Shown: one piece after another, positions 33,140-43,100 of the stretch
How the letters are laid out: each line of letters begins with the position of its first letter
Numbering within the stretch: the stretch's first letter is position 1
DNA from: Lewinella sp. LCG006
Lineage (GTDB): Bacteria; Bacteroidota; Bacteroidia; Chitinophagales; Saprospiraceae
Length of the DNA stretch: 64,000 nucleotides
Direction: 5' to 3'
Assembly (NCBI RefSeq): GCF_040784935.1
Contig: NZ_CP160680.1
Coordinates: 3,938,501 to 4,002,500, forward strand
Position numbers and translations under genes: made by a program
The notes under the pieces: generated by a model
The model's database searches: none
Told to the model about the DNA's origin: nothing
What the model saw: only the letters and a program-made list of their open reading frames with translations

Positions 33140-34090
33140 ATGACCCTTCAACAGCTTGAGTACGCTTTTTTTCTGCTTAAAACAGGTTCCTTTAGTAAGG
33201 CGGCTAAAAGGGCAGGGCTTAGCCAGCCGGCTATTAGTCAACAGATTACCAAGTTGGAAAACGAGCTTGGTTTTGCTGTTTTTGATCGGCAGACCAAGCC
33301 TATTAAAACAACGCCCCTGGGGCTGCGATTTCTCGAAAGAGCCCAGATGTTACTACTAGAAGCCCAACAACTCAGAGAGTTCGCGCTGCAACTGGAAGAG
33401 GATGCAGAGGGAAGTTTGACGATTGGTATTATACCTACACTGGCTCCTTACCTGGTCCCCTTTTTTATCCAAGACTTGCAGCAAAAGCATCCGCGGATAA
33501 AACTCAATGTTCAGGAGATGATGACCAAGGAAATCGTACGTGGTATTCTGGATGGGGAACTGAACGGTGGCATTATCTCTACGCCGATTGCCAGTCAGTT
33601 GGAGTTTGAGTACGTTCCTTTGTTTTTTGAAAAATTCTTCCTTTACATCTCTTACAAACATCCCCTTTTTCAGCAAAAAGAGGTGAATCTGGACCAAATA
33701 AAAATGGAAGATTTATGGCTGCTCAATGAAGGCAACTGCTTCAGTGATCAGGTAAATAATATGTGTCAATTGAATTACCTCAATAAGCAAAAGCCTCAAT
33801 TGGAATATGGTAGCAATTCGATCGAAGCCCTGCGACGTATCGTAGAACATAAAGGGGGCTTAACTTTTCTGCCCGAACTGGCGACATTGAATGTTTCTTC
33901 TAGCCACGAAGACATGATCAAAAAGATTGCTGGCCCCGTGAGAGCCCGCGAGATCAGCATGATTTTTCTGAACAACAACCCTAAAAAACAGCTGCTGCTC
34001 AAACTCAAGGATGTTATTCAGGATAACCTACCCAAATCGGTATTGCAAAAGGGGGAGAAGTTGTTGGTGAAAACGAATGTGGAGGTTTAG
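33140..34090 (+). CDS. oxyR: OxyR, LysR-type hydrogen peroxide sensor-regulator
   Basis: The ATG at 33140 (MTLQQLEYAFFLLKTGSFSK) is chosen over an upstream TTG because it fits the LysR N-terminus. The 316-aa protein has a winged HTH (AAKRAGLSQPAISQQITKLE) and a LysR substrate-binding domain. The diagnostic feature is LNEGNCFSDQVNNMC, with Cys200 and Cys209, which line up with the redox pair Cys199/Cys208 of E. coli OxyR (same 9-residue spacing). Peroxide would form the disulfide and switch on catalase/peroxidase-type genes. The divergent ankyrin gene may be one target. C-terminus complete. Confidence 0.93.
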   Translation: MTLQQLEYAFFLLKTGSFSKAAKRAGLSQPAISQQITKLENELGFAVFDRQTKPIKTTPLGLRFLERAQMLLLEAQQLREFALQLEEDAEGSLTIGIIPTLAPYLVPFFIQDLQQKHPRIKLNVQEMMTKEIVRGILDGELNGGIISTPIASQLEFEYVPLFFEKFFLYISYKHPLFQQKEVNLDQIKMEDLWLLNEGNCFSDQVNNMCQLNYLNKQKPQLEYGSNSIEALRRIVEHKGGLTFLPELATLNVSSSHEDMIKKIAGPVRAREISMIFLNNNPKKQLLLKLKDVIQDNLPKSVLQKGEKLLVKTNVEV

Positions 34091-34097
34091 AGTGCTC

Positions 34098-34112
34098 TCC
34101 CGATGCTCGGGA
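34098..34112. other. Short hairpin between convergent genes
   Basis: TCCCGA and TCGGGA around a TGC centre form a small stem between the oxyR stop (34090) and the anti-sigma gene end (34121). It may be a weak terminator; there is no clear U-run. Confidence 0.4.
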
Positions 34113-34120
34113 TCGCATCC

Positions 34121-34915
34121 CTACCCCGTCGTACCAATCACCACCATCTCTTCCAGCGTGGGTACTACGCTACCTCCGCGAGGCTCGAGCGTAACGGCAA
34201 AGGCCTGAACATTTTCAATGAAGGGTACTTCCTGAAGGGTGCTGCTGGTATCAACTGTGACATCAAAGACGCCCATGTCTACTGGGGTGCCGTCTACGAT
34301 GGCCCATAGCTGGTATTGCTTGTCGGCAGCAGGCGTCGCAAGGTTGATGATATCAAGATAAGACTTCCTGGTTTCCGCATTATAGATGATCGATGCGAAG
34401 GCAGTTGTATCTTTATCCGTACCACGCATTTGGATCAGGCTGTTGCCCGATTGGCGAATGGTTTGCAATTGGTTGAGTAGGCCACGATTGGTTTCGGTGG
34501 TTTCATCACAATCTAGTTGCAAGTTTTGATAATCTATCGCCAATTCTTGATAGCTACGATCTTTCTCCTGGTTGTCATAAAACAACCAGGCAGCGGCAGC
34601 CAGCGCAATAATTGCGAGCCCCATCAACCATCCATTAAAGCCTCCTCTAGAGGAAGGAGGGGGCGGCGGTGTCGGGCGTGGATCAGGTACGACGTTCTCC
34701 AGGCTATCGTTAAGCCGTTGTTTAAAGTCGGGGCTTGGAGTGTCTTGGTATAGGGAAAGGTATTTCTCTATGGCGTACTCTATCTGGCGCAATTCTTCTA
34801 CCAGCTCAGGATATTGCTGGAGATGGGCCTCCACCTCGCTTCTCTCCGTGGGAGAGAGCAAGTCGAAAGCGTATTGCTCCAAAATTCCAGATGCTATGTA
34901 TGCTTTGATGTCCAC
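34121..34915 (-). CDS. Anti-sigma factor, RskA type
   Basis: This 264-aa protein has a cytoplasmic N-terminal zinc-finger-like anti-sigma region (LEQYAFDLLSPTERSEVEAH), one transmembrane helix (GFNGWLMGLAIIALAAAAWL) after a Pro-rich linker (PDPRPTPPPPPSSRGG), and a periplasmic RskA C-terminal domain (LDIINLATPAADKQYQLWAI). It follows the ECF sigma gene with a 1-bp gap, the normal arrangement for a sigma/anti-sigma pair. The anti-sigma should hold the sigma factor at the membrane until a signal, often proteolysis, releases it. The gene is convergent with oxyR. Confidence 0.9.
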   Translation of the reverse strand: MDIKAYIASGILEQYAFDLLSPTERSEVEAHLQQYPELVEELRQIEYAIEKYLSLYQDTPSPDFKQRLNDSLENVVPDPRPTPPPPPSSRGGFNGWLMGLAIIALAAAAWLFYDNQEKDRSYQELAIDYQNLQLDCDETTETNRGLLNQLQTIRQSGNSLIQMRGTDKDTTAFASIIYNAETRKSYLDIINLATPAADKQYQLWAIVDGTPVDMGVFDVTVDTSSTLQEVPFIENVQAFAVTLEPRGGSVVPTLEEMVVIGTTG

Positions 34916-34916
34916 G

Positions 34917-35534
34917 TCAGTGCCAATCGTTTAAAAGGTTCGTTAATGTAGCAATGACCGTCAACAATTGCTTGAGGTGATCATCCTTAAGTTTTTCGCG
35001 CAGCAATTCAATAGCTTTTCGCAGGCGGGTTTTTATGGTTCCCAGAGGAATACCTAGTTCTTCTTCGATTTCTCGTTGGGAATAAGCCTGAAAATAAGCC
35101 AGGTCGATCAGCTGGCGGTACTTGGGGTCGATGGAGTCGAGGACTTTCTGGAGGCCAGCGTCTGCTATTTGCGACTCTTCACTTCCCAATACATCAATAC
35201 TTACGAGATTTTCTGTGCTAGTGGTTTCTTTGTTTTTACGAAACCCTGCAGAACGCACTTTATCAATAGCCGTATTACGAGCAATGTTGGCAAACCAGGT
35301 GAATAACCGGCCCTTACCTGGCTCGTATTTTAGTGCGTTTTTCCAGATTTTTAGGAAAGTATCCTGAAGGACTTCTTCCGCGATCTCGTGTGAACCTACA
35401 ATACGTTTAATAACTCCCAGAAGCGTTTCAGCGTAATTCTGATAAATAAGATCAATCGCAGCACGGTCTGACCGACTGAGAAGGAGCGCAATTTGCAACT
35501 CTAATTGATCCCTTTTTTCGAAATTGTTAGTCAT
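34917..35534 (-). CDS. ECF RNA polymerase sigma factor
   Basis: From the ATG at 35534 (MTNNFEKRDQLELQIALLLS) the product is 205 aa; a TTG seven codons upstream is less likely. Region 2 has AIDLIYQNYAETLLGVIKRI and LFTWFANIARNTAIDKVR. Region 4 has the HTH YRQLIDLAYFQAYSQREIEE followed by ELGIPLGTIKTRLRKAIELL. It belongs to the ECF group typically paired with RskA-type anti-sigmas. The adjacent anti-sigma gene confirms this. Its target genes cannot be read directly; the DUF4382 lipoprotein upstream in the same direction may be part of the same unit or controlled separately. Confidence 0.94.
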   Translation of the reverse strand: MTNNFEKRDQLELQIALLLSRSDRAAIDLIYQNYAETLLGVIKRIVGSHEIAEEVLQDTFLKIWKNALKYEPGKGRLFTWFANIARNTAIDKVRSAGFRKNKETTSTENLVSIDVLGSEESQIADAGLQKVLDSIDPKYRQLIDLAYFQAYSQREIEEELGIPLGTIKTRLRKAIELLREKLKDDHLKQLLTVIATLTNLLNDWH

Positions 35535-35601
35535 TAAAGTATTATTCAACGGCAAGGTAAATAAAATGATGGACGTGGCGCAACATATATTCCTTCAAAT
35601 T

Positions 35602-35663
35602 ATCATTTATATGAAACAAGGGTAACCGTCGTTAACGATGGATACCCTTGTAACTCAAATGAT
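35602..35663. repeat. Nested palindrome downstream of the DUF4382 gene
   Basis: ATCATTT/AAATGAT (35602-35608, 35657-35663) encloses ACAAGGGTA/TACCCTTGT (35616-35624, 35643-35651), which in turn encloses the partly symmetric CGTCGTTAACGATG. The 62-bp structure lies between the stop of the DUF4382 lipoprotein gene and the start of the ECF sigma gene. It could terminate the first gene or act in the ECF promoter region. No strong T-run on the minus strand. Confidence 0.6.
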
Positions 35664-35695
35664 AACAATACTGTTCATTACAGCAAGCAACATTC

Positions 35696-36643
35696 CTAAA
35701 GCGGAATCAAACCAGTGACCAATACATTGGCCGTTACCGTAGCCTGAGCATCTACTGTAATGGCACCGAGGTCGATGCTTGAGACGGCATCCAGCAGCAG
35801 CGTACCCTGTAGGTCACTTGTGCCGTCGTTGTCTTCATCTTTGAAAGCTGCAAAGTGAATTTCGTACTCACCAGACTCCAAAAAGTGAAGTTCATAATCA
35901 CCATTACTGGCCACTACCGCACTTGTGACTGCGCCCTGGAACGTTAGGTCGTTTTCTCCATTTACTTCATTAGCACGCGTGTAGGTGCCTTTGCGGTAAG
36001 CAAACACCACCAAGGTTTCACTGTTCGAGATGAAATCCTGGCAATTGCCGGCAATCACACCACTTTCGGCACGATTGACGAGCCTTAAAGAACTGTTGAA
36101 ACGACTGCTGTTGACAAACTCGTATTCGTCTTGTGGCGTAGGATTGCTCTCTCTGGTGAGGCATTTCCGTAAATCAAAATCAATGATTAGCTGGGTGGTT
36201 TGATTGGCAATAATGTCAAAGTTATTGCTGATCCGCACTTCGTCGCTGGTACTGCGAATGGGCTGCTTATTGCCGTTTTCGTCGACCACATAACAGCCGG
36301 GACTGTTGCCACTGGCATCCGTATCATAATCGAGCACCAGCGTGATTTGATTGTAAGACTTTGCGTCTAGATTCAGCGCTCCCAGCATTTCGGTATTCCC
36401 GTTTTGGTAAGCCAAAATATCCAGTGAGGTTTTGGAGAATCCACTGATGGATTGCCCGTCAACACGCACGTCGGCAATGGTCACAAAGACGGCTTGCACC
36501 CCTGCGTCATCTACTGGAGCATCAGTGATTTCTACGGCTACCTCGCCTTGTAGTTGGCTGTCGTCTGGATCCTTTTCACAGGATAAAAAGCTGAAAATCA
36601 TTAGGATAATCAATGTTGCGAAGCTTCCATTTTGGTAAGTCAT
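35696..36643 (-). CDS. DUF4382-domain lipoprotein
   Basis: The ATG at 36643 gives MTYQNGSFATLIILMIFSFLSC with a lipobox Cys22; upstream Met codons only add a short extension. The 315-aa product contains a DUF4382 domain (VAVEITDAPVDDAGVQAVFV, TIADVRVDG, SYNQITLVLDYDTDASGN). This is followed by a beta-rich C-terminal half with a DUF-like carboxypeptidase-regulatory pattern (ASNGDYELHFLESGEYEIHF). DUF4382 proteins are widespread outer-membrane or periplasmic lipoproteins of unknown function. It precedes the ECF sigma gene in the same direction with the nested palindrome between them. Confidence 0.85.
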   Translation of the reverse strand: MTYQNGSFATLIILMIFSFLSCEKDPDDSQLQGEVAVEITDAPVDDAGVQAVFVTIADVRVDGQSISGFSKTSLDILAYQNGNTEMLGALNLDAKSYNQITLVLDYDTDASGNSPGCYVVDENGNKQPIRSTSDEVRISNNFDIIANQTTQLIIDFDLRKCLTRESNPTPQDEYEFVNSSRFNSSLRLVNRAESGVIAGNCQDFISNSETLVVFAYRKGTYTRANEVNGENDLTFQGAVTSAVVASNGDYELHFLESGEYEIHFAAFKDEDNDGTSDLQGTLLLDAVSSIDLGAITVDAQATVTANVLVTGLIPL

Positions 36644-36721
36644 AGGATACTTTTTTTGAAAAATGTTCATGAAAAAAATTAACAACTTAATAACTCACCC
36701 CGGCTGAAAAATATTTTCCAA

Positions 36722-36752
36722 TTTTTTTTCCCATGCTTTTTCAAATATCAGA
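36722..36752 (+). repeat. 31-bp repeat upstream of the first protease gene
   Basis: Eight T residues followed by CCCATGCTTTTTCAAATATC and AGA. The identical 31 bp is found at 40075-40105, ahead of the M43 protease gene. It lies ~108 bp before the ATG of the M36 protease gene. A -33-like TTG (36764) and a CACATTTG box (36781-36788) follow. Confidence 0.85.
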
Positions 36753-36859
36753 CGAGCGGTCTTTTGGCCTTGTATAGCTGCACATTTGTAACAAGAGGAA
36801 GAGCCGTAGCTGCTGAAACAAACCTCTTTTTAATTGCCACAAACTTTAAATCACAAATA

Positions 36860-39800
36860 ATGAATTCGTACACACTACTACATGACAACCTACTGAAGCC
36901 CTGCAGCCTGTTGTTGGTTGCTTTCCTGTTTTGTACAGGATTAATGGCGCAGAAAACCTACACCACAGACGAGGTAAAGTCGATACTGTTAAAGGAAAAG
37001 AGCGACCGTATGCAGGCTGCCGATTTTAATGATTTAGCCATTACTGCTCAGTATACGGATAAAGTAGCTGGGCTTACGCACGTTTATGTGCAACAGCATT
37101 ACCAAGGCATTCCTGTGGTGGAAGCACAAGGTGGATTACATTTTGACGGCGCCGGGAAATTAGCCTACCATGTCGATCATTTTGTAGCCAATCTCGCCAG
37201 CAAAGCCCGCCAGCAAAACGCAAGTCTAGGGGCAGCCGAAGCAGTGGAAGCCGCATTGGGTAACCTGGGCATTGCCGCCGATAAACTTACCCTCAAAACA
37301 GAAAAAAGTGCTAACAGCTACGTCTTTGAGCAAACAGCTTATACAGGAATGGACATCCCTGCCCGTCTGGTCTATCTCACCAACCAGAGTGGTGATCTCA
37401 CCCTCGCCTGGGAAGTAGGGATCTACACGCTCGACGAAAACAACTACTGGCAAATGTACCTCGATGCCCGCAGTGGCCGCGAGTTGAGCCGCCAGGACAT
37501 GGTCATCCACTGCCAGTTTAGTAAAGCAGACGGCCACGACCACACCCACGGAGAAGCCTGTGAACTCAACCAGCCCAACAGCCTGGAGCAAATCCTGAAG
37601 AATACTACTTCAAATACGGCTTCTACCGCTTTTTCTGGCACCAACTTTTACCGCGTGTACGATGCACCTATAGAGGCCCCTACTTTCGGAGAACGCACCC
37701 TGGTAGGTACCAGCGGCGATCCGGTAGCTTCTCCATTAGGTTGGCACAACGATGGCATTTTACAGCACAATATTACCAAAGGCAACAATGTCTACGCGTA
37801 CCAGGATCCCGGCCCGCTCAGTACCGGTATTCCTTCTATCGGTGGTCTGCCCGGCCAGCAGCCATTGGTTTTTGATTTTGATGCGGACCTCAATCTGCCT
37901 CCTATTACCTTCCGTGATGCTGCCATCACGAACTTGTTTTACTGGAATAACTTGATCCATGATATGTTGTATCCTTACGGTTTCACCGAAGCAGCAGGTA
38001 ATTTTCAATCGACCAACTTCGGACGTGGTGGTGCTGGCAATGATGCCGTTTTAGCGGAAGCACAGGATGGTTCAGGTGTTGATAATGCCAATTTCCTTAC
38101 CCTGGCAGATGGCTTGCCTGGCCGGATGCAGATGTTTCTCTGGACAGGAGTGCCCCTGATTGATGGTGACTTTGACAGCGGTGTTATTCTGCACGAATAC
38201 GGTCACGGTATTTCTACTCGCCTGACGGGCGGCCCAGCAGCTACCTGCCTTGGTGGTGATGAGCAAAGTGGTGAAGGTTGGAGTGATTTCTTTGGCTATA
38301 TGTTCACCATGAACCCCAATACGGTGCCTGCTGTATTTGCAGAGGGCCGTGGTATTGGTTCTTACGTTTTCGGTGAAGCACCTGACGGCGATGGTATTCG
38401 CCCTGCTCGTTACAGCACTGACTTTGGTGTCAACGATTACACTTACGGTGATCTGAACAATAGCGAGATTTCTGCGCCTCACGGTGTCGGGTTCATCTGG
38501 GCTACGATGCTCTGGGAGATGACGGCCAAATTGGTAGACGCCTACGGTTATGATACAGATGTAGTGAATGGCAATGGTGGCAACAACTTAGCGATCCAAC
38601 TGGTGGTCACGGGCCTTAAACTACAGCCTTGTTCTCCCACTTTCGTGGAACAGCGTGATGCTATTCTGGCAGCTGATCAATTGCTTTATGGTGGCGCCAA
38701 CAAGTGCCTGATCTGGGAAGCATTTGCCAAGCGCGGCCTGGGTTTCAGCGCACAGTCAGGTACCAACAGTCGCGGTGATGAGATCGAAGCTTTTGATATG
38801 CCTCCCGCTTACTGCCTGCCTTCAGTAGAAATGACCACAGAAGTAACCAGCTTGGCTACCAATGGTGAAACCATGGAAGTGAAGATCAATGTGATCAACA
38901 ATGCGGAGACTTCAATTGGTGGTATCAAAGTAACCAATCAGAAGCCTTTGGGTACCAGTGTAGTGAGTGCTAGCCAGCCTTACAGCAATTCGCAGGGATT
39001 GATGAAGTTCAATAACATTAGTGTACCGGCAAACAGCACCCACACGATTACGATTGTATTGAGTGTCAACAGCCCTAGCACGGCCGAAATGTTGCTGCGT
39101 GACGACCTGGAAGCCAATCCTTTTGGCTGGACGGCATCTCCCGGTCTCAATCAGTTTGTCTGGACAACAGAGGATGCATTCAGCGGCGACTATTCTTTTA
39201 AGACCACAAACCCTGATAACCTCAGCAACCTCACCCTGACCTGGAACGAGCCCATGAACGTTACTAGCGGCACCCACCTGCGCTTTGCTCATCGTTTCAA
39301 TACTGAAGCCAACTTTGACGGAGGCCTGGTAGAAGTCTCTAACGACGACGGATTGACCTGGACCGACCTCGGACCACTGTTTGTGGAAAATGGCTACAAC
39401 AACTTCGTCGCATTAGCAGACAATCCGCTGATCAATGGTTTCTGCTTCGGCGGTAACTCTGGAACGTTTATTCATTCTATGGCGGATTTGAGCCCATTTG
39501 CTGGACAGACCTTGCGCCTGCGCTTCCGCTTCGCTTCGGATGTGCTGACTGCTGCCGAAGGATGGTTCATCGATGATGTAGAGTTAGTCAATGACCCTTA
39601 TACCGCCACCAATACCGCTAGCTTCTCTATGGCCAATGGAGCCGTTACCGGACAAGCTACCGACGAAGTACTCTTCATTGCTACCAACAATGCAGCAGCA
39701 TTTCAGGGAGCAACGACTACGCCACAAACGGCACCAAATGCTCGCAACATCACTTCGGTGGAAACCGACAACGATTTCCAACTAGCACCTAATCCAAGTG

Positions 39801-40006
39801 CTACCAAGGTGCAAATCTTCCGCAACAACTGGACGGAAGCAGCAGCCTCTGTACGAATCATGGACGCCCGTGGCCAGGTTGTTTATGCTGCACAGGTGAA
39901 GGATCAGCAAGCATCATTAGATGTAAGCAACTGGCCTGCAGGTATCTACCTGGTACAGATGCAAGCTGGCGACGAGCTAATCAGTAAGAAACTAATTGTC
40001 GAATAA
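36860..40006 (+). CDS. M36 (fungalysin-type) metalloprotease with T9SS sorting domain
   Basis: The start at 36860 gives a signal peptide (MNSYTLLHDNLLKPCSLLLV through AFLFCTGLMAQ). The 1048-aa protein has an N-terminal FTP/PepSY inhibitor prodomain (HVYVQQHYQGIPVVEAQGGL), then the M36 catalytic domain with the zinc site HEYGHGIS (His445, Glu446, His449) and a downstream third-ligand region DEQSGEGWSDFFGY. A CARDB-like module (VEMTTEVTSLATNGETMEVK) and a choice-of-anchor jelly-roll domain follow. The C-terminus is a T9SS type A sorting domain (FQLAPNPSATKVQIF, WPAGIYLVQMQAGDELISKK). It is a secreted endoprotease that removes its own prodomain in relatives. Confidence 0.95.
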   Translation: MNSYTLLHDNLLKPCSLLLVAFLFCTGLMAQKTYTTDEVKSILLKEKSDRMQAADFNDLAITAQYTDKVAGLTHVYVQQHYQGIPVVEAQGGLHFDGAGKLAYHVDHFVANLASKARQQNASLGAAEAVEAALGNLGIAADKLTLKTEKSANSYVFEQTAYTGMDIPARLVYLTNQSGDLTLAWEVGIYTLDENNYWQMYLDARSGRELSRQDMVIHCQFSKADGHDHTHGEACELNQPNSLEQILKNTTSNTASTAFSGTNFYRVYDAPIEAPTFGERTLVGTSGDPVASPLGWHNDGILQHNITKGNNVYAYQDPGPLSTGIPSIGGLPGQQPLVFDFDADLNLPPITFRDAAITNLFYWNNLIHDMLYPYGFTEAAGNFQSTNFGRGGAGNDAVLAEAQDGSGVDNANFLTLADGLPGRMQMFLWTGVPLIDGDFDSGVILHEYGHGISTRLTGGPAATCLGGDEQSGEGWSDFFGYMFTMNPNTVPAVFAEGRGIGSYVFGEAPDGDGIRPARYSTDFGVNDYTYGDLNNSEISAPHGVGFIWATMLWEMTAKLVDAYGYDTDVVNGNGGNNLAIQLVVTGLKLQPCSPTFVEQRDAILAADQLLYGGANKCLIWEAFAKRGLGFSAQSGTNSRGDEIEAFDMPPAYCLPSVEMTTEVTSLATNGETMEVKINVINNAETSIGGIKVTNQKPLGTSVVSASQPYSNSQGLMKFNNISVPANSTHTITIVLSVNSPSTAEMLLRDDLEANPFGWTASPGLNQFVWTTEDAFSGDYSFKTTNPDNLSNLTLTWNEPMNVTSGTHLRFAHRFNTEANFDGGLVEVSNDDGLTWTDLGPLFVENGYNNFVALADNPLINGFCFGGNSGTFIHSMADLSPFAGQTLRLRFRFASDVLTAAEGWFIDDVELVNDPYTATNTASFSMANGAVTGQATDEVLFIATNNAAAFQGATTTPQTAPNARNITSVETDNDFQLAPNPSATKVQIFRNNWTEAAASVRIMDARGQVVYAAQVKDQQASLDVSNWPAGIYLVQMQAGDELISKKLIVE

Positions 40007-40032
40007 GTATACATTTCTGGGTCTATAGTTTC

Positions 40033-40082
40033 AGGAACCTCAGTCGGGAAGTTGATGCTTTCCGACTGGGTTCCTTTTTTTT
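40033..40082 (+). terminator. Rho-independent terminator of the M36 gene
   Basis: AGGAACCTCAGTCGGGAA (40033-40050) pairs with TTCCGACTGGGTTCCTT (40060-40076) around an 11-nt loop, and a run of eight T residues follows (40075-40082). It lies 27 bp after the stop codon at 40006. The T-run merges with the start of the 31-bp repeat. Confidence 0.85.
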
Positions 40083-40105
40083 CCCATGCTTTTTCAAATA
40101 TCAGA
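40075..40105 (+). repeat. 31-bp repeat upstream of the M43 protease gene
   Basis: Exact copy of 36722-36752, overlapping the terminator tail of the M36 gene and ending 76 bp before the M43 start. A TAGTTTTG (40134-40141) matching the -7 consensus follows it. Confidence 0.85.
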
Positions 40106-40181
40106 TTAGAGAAGAAAACCCTTCTTCTGCCCGTAGTTTTGAAATATCAAGAAAGAAAACGTACACACAGAATATTGCTTT

Positions 40182-43100
40182 ATGAAAAACTACACGACTA
40201 CTGATACCTCCAAAAAACTACTCACGACACTTCTGGCTATCTTTTTAGTGCTGGGAGTTACATACACCCAAGTTTCCTTTTCCACACTTCTCCAGGAACA
40301 GGCCGTTGGGCCCGATGGTCTGCGGCGCTGTTCCTCGGTGGAAGTAAATGCTATTCGCCAACTGAACAATCCCGGTCTGCCTTCGATCCAGGTTTTTGAA
40401 GAATGGCTGGCACCAAAAATTGCGGAATACAAAGCCGAGAAAAATAAGGGCCCAGAAAAAAACCTCGTCATTCAAATTCCGGTAGTGATTCATATTTTAC
40501 ACAACGGAGAACCGATTGGCACTGCGCCCAACATTACCGATGCTCAGGCTTTGTCTCAGATTCAGGTGTTGAACGAAGATTTTCGCAAGGTTTTTGGCTC
40601 GCGAGGGTACAATGAAAACCCCGTAGGTGCAGATTTAGAAATAGAGTTTGTGATGGCTCAAACGGCTCCCGACGGATCGGCCACCAACGGGATCAATCGC
40701 CGCAACATCAATCAGGATGGCGTGACGGTCGACGATCTGGAAAATACGATTAAGCCAGCTACCATCTGGGAAGCTACCGAATACATGAATATGTGGTCGG
40801 TGAAATTTGTGACCCCCGATGATAGTACCTTGGGTTATGCACAGTTTCCGGAGGGCTCCGGGCTAGCCGGTCTGCCGACCTCAGGCGAATCATCTACTAC
40901 GGATGGCGTTGTTATTCGCTACCAAAGTTTTGGTACCAGTGATTTGGATGATGGCACTTTTATTCTCGATGCGCCTTATGATTTGGGCCGTACCGCTACC
41001 CACGAAGTAGGACATTGGATTGGCTTGCGTCATATTTGGGGCGATGGTTTGGGGTGTAATCTTGGTGCCCCCATCCCTGGTTGTAGCTGTTCTGAAGATG
41101 ATTTTTGTGAGGATACGCCCAATTCCGATATGGCCAACTACGGCTGCCCCGAAGACAAGACTTCCCCCTGTGATCTGCCCAACGCACCCACTGCCGACAT
41201 GGTTGAAAACTACATGGATTATAGTGATGACCCTTGTATGAACATTTTTACCCAGGACCAAAAGACACGTGCTCGTACTGTGATGCTGAATTCGCCACGC
41301 CGAATGGAGCTGCCTTTTTCACCAGCATTGTTTCCTCCTCAGTCTTATGTTGCTTTTACTACTGCTCGCAGTTCTGTTTCGGAAGGCAGCAGTTGCAACG
41401 TACGGCAAGTGGCTGTCGGGCTGGAAATTTCGAAAATTCCTACAGGTACTGTCACCGTAACGGTTGCTGTAGTAGGAGGCTCTGCCGACGGTGATGATTA
41501 CGAATTGACAAATAATACCATTATTTTTTCATCAGAAACATCCACTTCCGCCAATCTTCTCGTAAGTATCCAAGAAGACTCAAATATAGAGACCTTGGAA
41601 AGTATTAACCTGGAAATTATCGACGTATCGGGTGCTGGTGTTGCTGCCAATTACCGTCAAGAACATACCCTGTTCCTTGCTGATGATGACGACCCTCCAC
41701 TCTTGGCTGGTTGGCAACCTAACGTTACCTTGTTTCAGGAAGGATTTTCCGCTGGTTTGGGTAGCTGGACCCAGCAGAGTATTGGTGGGGCCAATGTTAC
41801 TTGGGTAGCAGGGAGCCCTATGACGGGTTTAGTCCAAAGTGTTTACATCAGTAGAACCGATTTGCCGGGCAACTTGCATAGCTACGATGGTATGACGGGG
41901 GCCAATGTCATGTTGATTTCTCCGCTTATTGATGCTTCTTCCTTTAGCAATCTAGAACTTTCCTTTGATTATGTTTGCTTTGGTGAACAGGACGCTACTT
42001 CAGGTGATCTTTTTGACTATGGCACCGTACTTTTCTCTACCGATAATGGCCAAAATTGGACCCTCATCGGTGAGCCATTGGTCAACGAGCCTATGGCTAC
42101 TGACATGTCGCTGGCTTTGCCTGCTGCTGCTAATGGCTGTGCCAATTTACGCCTAGCTTTCCGTTGGGAGAATGACGAATTGGTGGCTTTGGATCCGCCA
42201 CTGAATATTGACAATGTTCGCCTTCGGGGTAGTAGCCGCGCACCCGTCAGTGTGCAAGAAGAAGTGAATACAAGCAACCCGCCCGCCTATGATTTTGGGC
42301 CATTTGCCACTTTGAATGTTTATGATCCCAACAGTGGTCGACTACTGATGATCCTCGAGAATGAGAGTGATTTTGACTTTGGTTGTACCCAAGTTACGAT
42401 TGATCGTAGCCGCACTAGTGCAGGCGCCAATGCCGTAACATTTTGGAATAACCAAACCAGTGATGCCCTGGCTGCCAAGACTTTCCAAGTTATTACCGAA
42501 AATATTCCCAATACTTTCCAGTTGGTTACGGCTCGGATGTACTTTACCCAAGCAGAAATTATCGCCTGGGAAATTGCTACTGGCCGTTCCAGAACACAGA
42601 TGCAAATAGTAACAGTCGCTGATCATCCCATTAGTGCAGTGAACAGCACTAACTTTGGCGACTTTACTATTGCGCTGGAACCTACCCTTTACGGAACTTT
42701 CAATACCAGCAATATTACCCTGGAAGCACAATTAAACACTTTTTTGAATGTGGGTTTGGGTGCTGGCGTTGCTGGATCACCACTACCGGTGAACTTGGTA
42801 TCCTTTGAAGCCCGCCTTCAGGAAAATACAAGAACCCAATTGCAGTGGGTGACGGCTGGCGAGGTGGACAACGATTATTTTACCGTAGAGCATTCCACCA
42901 ACGGCCGTGACTTTACGGTAATTGGCGAACAAAAAGGTGCTGGCGATATTGATCAAGAAAAAAGCTATCAATTTTATCACGATCAACCACAAGCTGGCCA
43001 GAATTATTATCGCCTTACTCAATATGACTATTCGGGCGAATTTACCTATTCACCCATAAAGATAGTAGCGCGAACAATGTCAGAAATGCAGGTGAAAGCT

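Noticed and set aside
38192-38280. Possibility that the two M36 genes are a recent exact duplication
   Set aside because: Domain order is shared but active-site sequences (HEYGHGIS and HEYAHGLS) and most of the protein sequence differ, so any duplication is old.
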